In this document: positions 1 through 5,545 of the stretch, piece after piece
Numbering within the stretch: the stretch's first letter is position 1
Layout: each line of letters begins with the position of its first letter
DNA from: Planctomycetota bacterium
Lineage (GTDB): Bacteria; Planctomycetota; Phycisphaerae; UBA1845; PWPN01
Length of the DNA: 11,985 nucleotides
Direction of reading: 5' to 3'
NCBI GenBank assembly: GCA_016209665.1
Contig: JACQVT010000670.1
Coordinates: 1 to 11,985 of the forward strand
Program-made: the position numbers and the translations under genes
The notes under the pieces: generated by a model
What the model was told of the DNA's origin: nothing
Database searches by the model: none
What the model saw: the letters and a program-made list of their open reading frames with translations, nothing else

Positions 1-1
1 C

Positions 2-109
2 GACAGCATCAAGCTCCGCGAGGATGGCACCAACAAAGAGTACATGCTGCCCGGCGGCAAGGTCGAGTTGAAGTGCGGCCCGGACCCAGACTCGGAGCCT
101 GGTCAGTGA
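2..109 (+). CDS. C-terminal end of an unidentified protein (partial)
   Basis: An open frame enters from the left edge and ends at TGA 107-109, giving the last 35 residues of a protein (ending PDPDSEPGQ). The visible part is hydrophilic and acidic, with a short stretch LPGGKVELKCG and a single cysteine. I do not recognise a family. It lies on the same strand as the integrase, 240 nt upstream of its start, so it is probably a cargo gene of the same integrated element. A strong hairpin begins 20 nt after its stop, which supports this being a genuine gene end. The frame is short, so chance openness is possible. Confidence 0.5.
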   Translation, partial: DSIKLREDGTNKEYMLPGGKVELKCGPDPDSEPGQ

Positions 110-129
110 GGCGTAGACGGCGATAAGGC

Positions 130-161
130 CCGCGGCCGGTGGTGATCGCCACGGGCCGCGG
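130..161. terminator. GC-rich stem-loop after the partial gene, without U-tract
   Basis: CCGCGGCC (130-137) pairs with GGCCGCGG (154-161), and inside it GTGG (139-142) pairs with CCAC (149-152) around the loop TGATCG, leaving one G/G mismatch. It starts 20 nt after the stop of the gene ending at 109, a usual place for a terminator. There is no run of T on either side, so it is not a canonical intrinsic terminator. An operator or transcript-stabilising hairpin is equally possible. Confidence 0.4.
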
Positions 162-225
162 ATGGGTAGCGACGGCTCGTGTTCCCCTGGAACGCCACGT
201 TTCGGAACCCGCAACCCGCGTAGGC

Positions 226-235
226 GGGGGGGGGG
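226..235. repeat. Run of ten G upstream of the integrase
   Basis: Ten consecutive G residues lie about 115 nt before the integrase start, in a stretch (110-349) that has no convincing gene. Such a tract is prone to slippage during replication and to sequencing error. No good sigma70 promoter could be recognised around it. Confidence 0.6.
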
Positions 236-336
236 CGCGTAGGGCGCAGCGGGCGCATGCAAGGAGGTATCCAGGCCCTTGCGGCTGGGTGTGAACACGA
301 GAAAGGGTCGCCTGGACCTCGCCGGAACCGGGCGCC

Positions 337-344
337 AGGAGGTG
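337..344 (+). promoter_or_regulatory. Ribosome binding site of the integrase
   Basis: AGGAGGTG is a near-perfect anti-16S match, and its GGAGG core lies 7 nt before ATG 350. It decides the start at 350 over the in-frame ATG at 257, which has no Shine-Dalgarno sequence before it and would add 31 residues of poor sequence. Confidence 0.85.
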
Positions 345-349
345 CAAAG

Positions 350-2110
350 ATGGCTCGGCTGTTCAAAAAAACCTACCCAAAGACACACGTAGTCAAGGGG
401 CCGGACGGCAAGGCCGTCATGGTCCGCAACACTAAGGGCCGGCTCGAGCCGAAGCGGGAACCCGTCCTGGACGCAGACGGCCAGCCCGTCATGGCGACGG
501 CTCGCCGATGGTCGATCGAATACACCGGGGCCGATGGTCGACCGAAACGGAAGGTGGCCTACACCGACCGGCGGGCATCCGAGAAGCTGCTGTCCGACCT
601 GGGGGTCAAAGCTGAGCGGGTCAGGGCCGGCGTCCGCGACCAGACGACCGAGCAGCTCGTGGGGCCGATCAAAGAGCATGCCGCCGCGTACAAGGCCCAC
701 CAGGAGGCCCAAGGGTTTACCGCAAACCACGTGAAAGAGTCCCTGGCCCGAATCAGCCAGGTGATCGGCGCCTGCAAGTTCACGAGACTCGCAGACGTCG
801 AATCTGGCCCCGTGGAAGCGTTCCTGGTGGGTATCCAGCAGGACCGGCGGGACAAGAGCGGCAAGGTCACAAAGGCCGGCGTGGCGAACCGTACCCGCAA
901 CACGTACCTGATTTCACTCCGGGCGTTCATCAACTGGGCGGTGGACACGAAGCGCATGGGCTACAGCCCGCTCGATTCGATCGCCCTGCTGTCTGAGGAG
1001 GTCGACCAGCGGCGCGAACGGCGGGCGGCGACGGCCGACGAGTTGGTGAGGCTCGTTACTGCCGCCCGCCGGCGCCCCCTGACCGTCGCCAAGGCGTTGG
1101 TGAAGCACCGGGGCCACATGCTGACCGACGAAGGCCGCCAGCGGCTCGGGCTGGAGCGGGCCTTGATCTACAAGACGCTGGCCCTGACCGGCGTCCGCGT
1201 GGGCGAGCTGCGAGAATCGACCTGGGGTGACTTCGACCTGAAGGCCGGTTGGCTGAACGTACCCGCCAGAACGGCGAAGAATGACCAGGCCGCGGACGTC
1301 CCGCTCGGGGACGCGCTGGTCGCCGATCTGAAGGGCTGGTCGCAGGAACAAGGCCGGCCGGGGCCGGACGCTCGCGTGTTCGCCATCCCCGCGGACCTGT
1401 GCCGGGTGCTGAAGAAAGACCTCGCGTTTGCGGGCATCCCCTACAAGACGCGGGACGGATATTTTGACGTGCACAGTTTGCGTCACACCACGGGGACCGC
1501 CCTGGCGAACGCGGCGGGCATCCCCGGCAAGGTCGCTCAGAAGTTCATGAGGCACAAGACCCGGCGGTTGACCGAAGATACCTACGTTGACAAGCGGCTC
1601 GTCGATCTGCGGCGGGCCCTGCCTGCCCTGCCCGACGTCCCGATTCCCCACCTGGACGGCCCCGACGTTGAAGCACTCCGGGCGACGGGAACCGACGGCC
1701 GGACAGCCCAAAAGCTACCACCAGGTAGACCGGAAACACTACCCGCCGGTAGTCTGCGGGGCGGATTGCGGGGCGTGAATCTGCGCCGCAAGGGGGCGAG
1801 CAGTGGTCCTGATCGGTCAATCGACGAAAAACCGACGGATGCAAAACAGGCCGGAAACACGAGCGTAAACGGCTGTGGTGACAAGCATTTGGCCCCAAGG
1901 GGGCGAGCGGAAGTCCTCAGTGGTCAAGGTGCCAACTCAACTGACCCCGACGAGATTCGAACTCGTGTTGCCGGCGTGAAAAGCCGGTGTCCTGGGCCAC
2001 TAGACGACGGGGCCGACCGATCCATCCGGGACGTTACGCCGGATCAGAACGGTGAAGCGGCAGACCCATCGGAGGCGGGCCGGACCGCTCAGCAGTTCCC
2101 GGAAGTATAG
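350..2110 (+). CDS. Tyrosine recombinase / phage-type integrase
   Basis: Site-specific recombinase expected to integrate and excise the element at the adjacent tRNA-Glu gene. With the start at ATG 350 it has 586 residues. The N-terminus MARLFKKTY resembles integrases I associate with planctomycetes. Residues about 105-225 form the SAM-like core-binding domain. The catalytic domain shows R283 (TGVRVGEL), K310 (RTAKND), H375 and R378 (HSLRHTTG), H402 (RHKT) and the nucleophile Y412 (DTYVD), so the active site is complete. The domain should end near residue 425. The remaining 160 residues are low-complexity, and residues about 531-555 are the antisense reading of tRNA-Glu (DPDEIRTRVAGVKSR). The TAG stop lies in the tRNA promoter -10 box. 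The tail is therefore probably partly chromosomal and not a conserved domain; no earlier in-frame stop exists. Confidence 0.9.
   Translation: MARLFKKTYPKTHVVKGPDGKAVMVRNTKGRLEPKREPVLDADGQPVMATARRWSIEYTGADGRPKRKVAYTDRRASEKLLSDLGVKAERVRAGVRDQTTEQLVGPIKEHAAAYKAHQEAQGFTANHVKESLARISQVIGACKFTRLADVESGPVEAFLVGIQQDRRDKSGKVTKAGVANRTRNTYLISLRAFINWAVDTKRMGYSPLDSIALLSEEVDQRRERRAATADELVRLVTAARRRPLTVAKALVKHRGHMLTDEGRQRLGLERALIYKTLALTGVRVGELRESTWGDFDLKAGWLNVPARTAKNDQAADVPLGDALVADLKGWSQEQGRPGPDARVFAIPADLCRVLKKDLAFAGIPYKTRDGYFDVHSLRHTTGTALANAAGIPGKVAQKFMRHKTRRLTEDTYVDKRLVDLRRALPALPDVPIPHLDGPDVEALRATGTDGRTAQKLPPGRPETLPAGSLRGGLRGVNLRRKGASSGPDRSIDEKPTDAKQAGNTSVNGCGDKHLAPRGRAEVLSGQGANSTDPDEIRTRVAGVKSRCPGPLDDGADRSIRDVTPDQNGEAADPSEAGRTAQQFPEV
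1691..1925. repeat. Duplicated set of short repeats and two tandem dyads beside the tRNA
   Basis: Four words occur twice in the same order: ACCGACGG (1691, 1831), CCGGAAACAC (1730, 1851), CAAGGGGGCGAGC (1789, 1896) and AGTGGTC (1802, 1919). Their spacings (140, 121, 107 and 117 nt) differ, and the first three pairs fall in different frames of the integrase, so they are DNA-level repeats and not a repeated protein segment. In addition, CTACC-ACCA-GGTAG (1715-1728) and ACTACC-CGCC-GGTAGT (1738-1753) are two hairpins with a 24-nt period. Position next to the integration site suggests arm-type binding sites for the integrase or an excisionase; this is inference. Confidence 0.55.
1942..1987. other. 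Probable attachment site (att) in the 3' part of tRNA-Glu
   Basis: Tyrosine recombinases commonly use the 3' half of a tRNA gene as attB, and the integrase here lies directly off the tRNA 3' end. The likely identity block is the T-arm plus acceptor 3' strand, possibly reaching into the anticodon arm. The second copy expected at the other end of the element is not present between 1 and 1941, so it should lie to the left of the window. Exact limits cannot be read from one junction. Confidence 0.55.
1942..2014 (-). tRNA. tRNA-Glu (anticodon UUC)
   Basis: Read on the minus strand, the 73-nt gene starts GGCCCCG (2014-2008), which pairs with CGGGGTC at the 3' end with one G-U pair, followed by the discriminator A at 1942. 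The anticodon arm is CCGGC-TTTTCAC-GCCGG, with the anticodon TTC at 1980-1978. The T-arm is ACGAG-TTCGAAT-CTCGT. CCA is not encoded; the next minus-strand bases are GTTGAG. The whole gene lies inside the reading frame of the integrase on the other strand. The gene is intact, so integration has preserved a functional tRNA. Confidence 0.96.
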
Positions 2111-2132
2111 CCACCGACGCGCGCTCGTGCAA
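2104..2132 (-). promoter_or_regulatory. Promoter of tRNA-Glu
   Basis: On the minus strand, TTGCAC (2132-2127) and TATACT (2109-2104) are separated by exactly 17 nt, a near-consensus sigma70 promoter. Transcription should start near 2097, giving a 5' leader of about 83 nt before the tRNA at 2014. The integrase stop codon TAG (2108-2110 on the plus strand) overlaps the -10 box, so an integrase transcript would run head-on into this promoter. Confidence 0.75.
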
Positions 2133-2198
2133 TCACGGCGAGGCCTCACGCCGGCGGCGGGTGCCCCCGCCAGGTCGTGGCGACATTCGCGGGCCCGC

Positions 2199-2329
2199 GG
2201 AGTGAGAAAGTGGGAAAGTGGCAAAGTGGCAAAGTGAGAAAGTATGAACGCCCTGGGGCGCAGCATTCGCTTGCGCTTTCTCACTTTTTCACTTTCGCAC
2301 TTTCACACTTTCACACTTTCCCACCTCAC
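2199..2329. repeat. Inverted repeat built of octamers (AAAGTGNN / NNCACTTT)
   Basis: On the left, AAAGTG(A) recurs at 2207, 2215, 2223, 2231 and 2239, exactly every 8 nt, preceded by AGTGAG. On the right, CACTTT recurs at 2282, 2290, 2298, 2306 and 2314, again exactly every 8 nt, followed by CACCTC. The arms are mutually complementary, so the whole can fold into a long hairpin. Its apex contains GCGCAGC-ATTC-GCTTGCGC (2258-2276, one bulged T). A perfect 12-bp palindrome CGCGGGCCCGCG (2188-2199) abuts the left side. The gene-free stretch 2111-2383 contains little else. It could end transcription of the tsaE operon, but the sequence alone does not show this. Confidence 0.9.
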
Positions 2330-2383
2330 AGGGCACCCGCCGGGCGGACCACGGAACCTCGGATGCACCCGCCGCGGCGGGCG

Positions 2384-2863
2384 TCAGAATGCTGGTGCCA
2401 TCAGGCGGCGGGCGTTTGGGCCGCCGGGAATAAACGTCAGGCGCCGGCGGGTGTCGGCGGTCGGCTCAATCTCGATCGTCAGCCGATCATCGGGCAGCAG
2501 GTCGACGACGCGGTCAGCCCACTCGACGACGACGGCACCGTGGCGGCACATCTCGTCAAAACCGATGGCGTCGAGATCGTCGCTGCCGCGCAAGCGGTAC
2601 ACGTCGATGTGATAGATGTGCAGGGCGTCGGGGCGGCCGGCGGCGTCGTACTCGTTGACGATCACGAACGTCGGACTGTTCACCTGCCGCAGATCGCTCA
2701 CCCCCGCCCCGGCGGCGACGCCCTTGACCAGCGTCGTCTTGCCTGAGCCCAGGGGGCCGACCAGCGCGACCACGTCGCCGACGCGCAGGTGGGACCCGAG
2801 CCGGCGACCTACCCGCCGCGTGGCCTCGACGCTGTCGCAATCGATCGTGGACGGCCCGTTCAT
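2384..2863 (-). CDS. tsaE: tRNA threonylcarbamoyladenosine biosynthesis ATPase TsaE
   Basis: TsaE (YjeE family) is the ATPase that supports the TsaB-TsaD complex in making t6A at position 37 of ANN-decoding tRNAs in the cytoplasm. The protein has 159 residues, close to the usual size. It shows the Walker A loop GPLGSGKTT (36-44), the family motif SPTFVIVNEY (63-72), HIDVYRL (85-91) and the Walker B-like VVVEWADR (111-118). Its start codon overlaps the end of thiL by 4 nt (ATGA), so the two are translationally coupled. It is the last gene of the minus-strand group. Identification is firm; TsaB and TsaD are not in the window. Confidence 0.95.
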   Translation of the reverse strand: MNGPSTIDCDSVEATRRVGRRLGSHLRVGDVVALVGPLGSGKTTLVKGVAAGAGVSDLRQVNSPTFVIVNEYDAAGRPDALHIYHIDVYRLRGSDDLDAIGFDEMCRHGAVVVEWADRVVDLLPDDRLTIEIEPTADTRRRLTFIPGGPNARRLMAPAF

Positions 2864-3786
2864 TTGAAATGCTCGTAGCCCCGCGGCTCGAGCGGCTCGC
2901 GACGGCCGTCCGGATGCACGAGGGTCATGGTCGACTGGCCCTCTCGCGTCGGCACGATCCGCCCCACCGGGATCAACAGAAACCGTTCGTGCCGGAGTCC
3001 CTCCGTGCCGACGACGAGCAACTCGAAGTCCTCACCGTCGTGCAGGGCGTGCTCCAACGGGGATCGACCGTCGGTCTTTGCCTGAGTGCGGGCGGCGTCG
3101 CTGATCGCCTTGGCCAGCTCGGCCGCGTCGAGTTCGGCATGGCAGCCCGACGCCAGACACAGGCGAGGCAGGTCCATGGACAAACCGTCGGAGATGTCCA
3201 TCATCGCGTGCAGGCCGGGGTGATGGATGAGGCGAGCGGCCAGATCGATTCGCGGCGTGAACGTCAGATGGTGGCCCGCGAAGCTGCCGCCGAGGGGCCC
3301 GCTGATGTAAACGGTGTCGCCCGCAACGGCGCCGCTCCGGCGGATCGGCCCGCGGACGGACATCGGTTCGGCGATGACGGCCACGTCGATCACCAGCGGG
3401 CCGTTCCAACTGTTCGTGTCGCCGCCGGCGATGGCGCAGCCGAATTCGTCGGCGATGGCCGCCAGGCCCTCGTACAGGCGTTTCACGTCATCCATCGACA
3501 GGCCGTCGGGCAGGGCCACGCTGACGACGGCGGCCCGCGGCTGGCAGGCCATGCCGGCACAGTCGCTCAACGAGCAGGCGAGGGCCTTGCGCCCGATCAA
3601 GTCATAGGCGTGCCGCCGGGTATCGAAGTGCACGCCGTCCATCAGCATGTCGGCGGTGATGGCTACGAGGTTGTCGTCGACGTGAACGGCCGCCATGTCA
3701 TCGCCGATCCCGATGGGCACGCCGGGGGCACTGCCGCCGAAGCGGGTCCGCAGCCATTCGACCAAAACATTCTCGCCTTTGCTCAT
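2860..3786 (-). CDS. thiL: Thiamine-monophosphate kinase ThiL
   Basis: ThiL phosphorylates thiamine monophosphate to thiamine diphosphate with ATP, the last step of cofactor synthesis. The 308 residues match the family length and show the expected order of motifs: GIGDDMA (26-32), DMLMDGVHF (46-54), SLSDCAGM (72-79), GGDTNSW (121-127), MDISDGLSMDL (196-206), DGEDFELL (250-257) and the C-terminal EPLEPRGYEHF. These acidic motifs bind Mg2+ and nucleotide in the AIR synthase/PurM-like fold. The start at 3786 is preceded by AGGTGA at a reasonable distance. tsaE overlaps its 3' end, and argH ends 76 nt upstream. No thiamine riboswitch is visible in that 76-nt gap. Confidence 0.95.
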   Translation of the reverse strand: MSKGENVLVEWLRTRFGGSAPGVPIGIGDDMAAVHVDDNLVAITADMLMDGVHFDTRRHAYDLIGRKALACSLSDCAGMACQPRAAVVSVALPDGLSMDDVKRLYEGLAAIADEFGCAIAGGDTNSWNGPLVIDVAVIAEPMSVRGPIRRSGAVAGDTVYISGPLGGSFAGHHLTFTPRIDLAARLIHHPGLHAMMDISDGLSMDLPRLCLASGCHAELDAAELAKAISDAARTQAKTDGRSPLEHALHDGEDFELLVVGTEGLRHERFLLIPVGRIVPTREGQSTMTLVHPDGRREPLEPRGYEHFK

Positions 3787-3862
3787 ACTCTCACATCACC
3801 TGCGATCGTCGCGCCTGATACTCCGTCACGTACTCGGGGTCTGGATTTCCAGGCATGGGAAC

Positions 3863-5260
3863 TCAGTCCTTCACGTCCAGGATGCGCTTCCAGTATTCGA
3901 TCTGTTTGCGGGTCGCTCTCGGCCCGCCGCTGCCCTCGCTGCGATAGCGGGCGACGACGTTGCCGGCCCCGAGGTAGTCGTAGACGTCCCGCTCGATGCG
4001 GTCGCAGGCCGCCTGGAACGCCGCCAGCTTCAGGTCGCGCAACTCGCAGCCGGCCTTCTCGCACGCCGCCACCAGCCGGCCCACGATCTGGTGGGCCTGG
4101 CGGAACGGCACCTGCTTGCCGACGAGGTACTCGGCCAGGACGGTCGCGTCGAGGAACCCGAACTGCGTGGCCACCCGCAGGCGGTCGATGTTGAACGTCG
4201 TGTTCCGTACGACGGCGGCGGCAATCCGCAGCGAATCCCGCAGCGTGTCGTGCCCGCTGAACAGGTGGATCTTGTCCTCCTGCAGGTCTCGGTTGTAGGC
4301 CTGGGGCAGGCCCTTGGTCAGGGTCATCATGCCCACCAGGGCGCCGAACACCCGGCCGGTCTTGCCGCGGACCAGTTCCAGTACGTCGGGGTTGCGTTTT
4401 TGGGGCATCATCGACGAGCCGGTGCAGAAGGCGTCGGCGATGCGGATGAACTGGAACTCGGTGGAGGCGTACAGGATCCAATCCTCGGCCAGCCGCGACA
4501 GATGACCCGCACAGATGGCGGCGGCGGCCAGAAACTCGGTGATGAAATCGCGGTCGCCGGTGCCGTCGATGCTGTTGCGGCTGACCTCGGCGAAGCCCAG
4601 TTTCCGAGCCACTGCTTGCCGATCGATGGGCAGCGTGGAGCCGGCCAGGGCCCCCGACCCGAGGGGGCAGACGTTCACCCGCTTGCGGGCGTCGGCGAAC
4701 CGCTGGCGGTCGCGGTGGAACTCCTCGACGTAGGCCAGCAGGTACGCCCCCACCGTTACCGGCTGGGCCCGCTGCATATGGGTGTAGGCCGGCATGATCG
4801 CGTCGGCGTACTTCTCGGCGGAGGCGAGCAGGGCCGCCTGCAAGTCCCTCAGCAGCGGACAGACGTCCAGGTCGATCGCGTCGCGGGTGTACAGCCGCAG
4901 GTCCAGCGCCACCTGGTCGTTGCGGGACCGGGCGGTGTGCAGGCGTTTGCCCGGCTCGCCGATCCGCTCGATCAGGGCGGCCTCGATGGCCATGTGGATG
5001 TCTTCGCAGGCGGCGTCCCACTTGAACCTGCCGGCAACGATCTCCTCGCCGATGGCTGTCAGCCCCCGCCGGACCTTCGCGCAGTCGGCCTTGCCGATCA
5101 GGCCCACTTCCGCCAGCATCTCGGCATGGGCAATGCTCCCGGCAATGTCGTATTTCCACAGGCGGCGATCGAACGACAGGCTCTCGACAAAGCCCTCGGT
5201 CAGCTTGTCCGCCGCCTGGGAGAACCGTGCCTGCCAGCTTTTCTGTCGCGATCCTGCCAT
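3863..5260 (-). CDS. argH: Argininosuccinate lyase
   Basis: ArgH splits argininosuccinate into arginine and fumarate, the last step of arginine synthesis; the enzyme is a cytoplasmic homotetramer. The 465 residues match the family length. Visible signatures are the start QARFSQAAD (10-18), HTARSRNDQV (108-117), the catalytic T160-H161 in YTHMQRAQPVT, and the flexible catalytic loop GSSMMPQKRNPD (281-292). No Shine-Dalgarno sequence is obvious close to ATG 5260, but the length and the N-terminal alignment to known ArgH proteins support this start. It is the first gene of the minus-strand group with thiL and tsaE. Other arginine genes are not in the window. Confidence 0.96.
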   Translation of the reverse strand: MAGSRQKSWQARFSQAADKLTEGFVESLSFDRRLWKYDIAGSIAHAEMLAEVGLIGKADCAKVRRGLTAIGEEIVAGRFKWDAACEDIHMAIEAALIERIGEPGKRLHTARSRNDQVALDLRLYTRDAIDLDVCPLLRDLQAALLASAEKYADAIMPAYTHMQRAQPVTVGAYLLAYVEEFHRDRQRFADARKRVNVCPLGSGALAGSTLPIDRQAVARKLGFAEVSRNSIDGTGDRDFITEFLAAAAICAGHLSRLAEDWILYASTEFQFIRIADAFCTGSSMMPQKRNPDVLELVRGKTGRVFGALVGMMTLTKGLPQAYNRDLQEDKIHLFSGHDTLRDSLRIAAAVVRNTTFNIDRLRVATQFGFLDATVLAEYLVGKQVPFRQAHQIVGRLVAACEKAGCELRDLKLAAFQAACDRIERDVYDYLGAGNVVARYRSEGSGGPRATRKQIEYWKRILDVKD

Positions 5261-5353
5261 GATCCGTGTCCGTGCTCCGGGACGCCAAGCCGACGGCGTC
5301 CGCCCCCCTTTTCGGTGGGATCGTATGTCGTGCCATCCCGGCGGTCAACGCGG

Positions 5354-5487
5354 TTGTGGCAGGCGCGCCTCGTGGGCCCGCGGCCCAACCGTGTGGCCCA
5401 AGCGTGCGGCTCCGCCGGCCTCGGCTGGGTGTTTCGGGGGCGGAAGCGCAGCCGGGCGAGACACGGCCGGGGGCGGCTGTGCCACAA
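5354..5487. repeat. Element bounded by an 8-bp inverted repeat between argH and the peptidase
   Basis: TTGTGGCA (5354-5361) and TGCCACAA (5480-5487) are perfect inverted repeats bounding 134 bp of very GC-rich sequence with further partial self-complementarity (GGGCCCGCGGCCC, CACGGCCGGGGGCGG). It occupies most of the 285-nt space between the divergent argH and peptidase genes. I have an impression of similar text in planctomycete intergenic regions, but cannot confirm it here. No transposase is encoded, so it would be a small non-autonomous repeat. Confidence 0.45.
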
Positions 5488-5507
5488 GTCTTCCTTCCGC
5501 ACCCGCC

Positions 5508-5538
5508 TTGCCGTCAATTCGTCGGTTGCGCGTATAAT
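5508..5538 (+). promoter_or_regulatory. Sigma70-type promoter of the peptidase gene
   Basis: A perfect -10 box TATAAT lies at 5533-5538. A possible -35 box TTGCCG (5508-5513) is 19 nt upstream, slightly long. Transcription starting about 7 nt after the -10 box would begin at 5545-5546, which is the A of the chosen start codon. Confidence 0.6.
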
Positions 5539-5545
5539 ACGACGG

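Noticed and set aside
257..349. Upstream ATG at 257 as the integrase start
   Set aside because: It has no Shine-Dalgarno sequence before it; the AAGGAGGT at 261-268 lies after it. The ATG at 350 has an ideal site, and MARLFKKTY fits related integrases.
261..396. Short frame with TTG at 279 after AAGGAGGT, overlapping the integrase start
   Set aside because: The SD-like site is good, but the product would be about 37 residues without recognisable features and the start codon is weak. It could be a leader peptide or excisionase remnant, but the sequence does not support calling it.
2199..2329. CRISPR array or coding tandem repeat
   Set aside because: The units are only 8 nt with no unique spacers, and the two arms are inverted relative to each other, so it is neither a CRISPR array nor a protein repeat.
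3787..3862. Thiamine riboswitch before thiL
   Set aside because: The 76-nt gap has no recognisable THI-box elements and is too short for argH end plus riboswitch and leader.
3695..5545. Plus-strand open frame continuous with the peptidase gene
   Set aside because: It lies antisense to thiL and argH, which are certain. The signal peptide at 5546 marks the true N-terminus.
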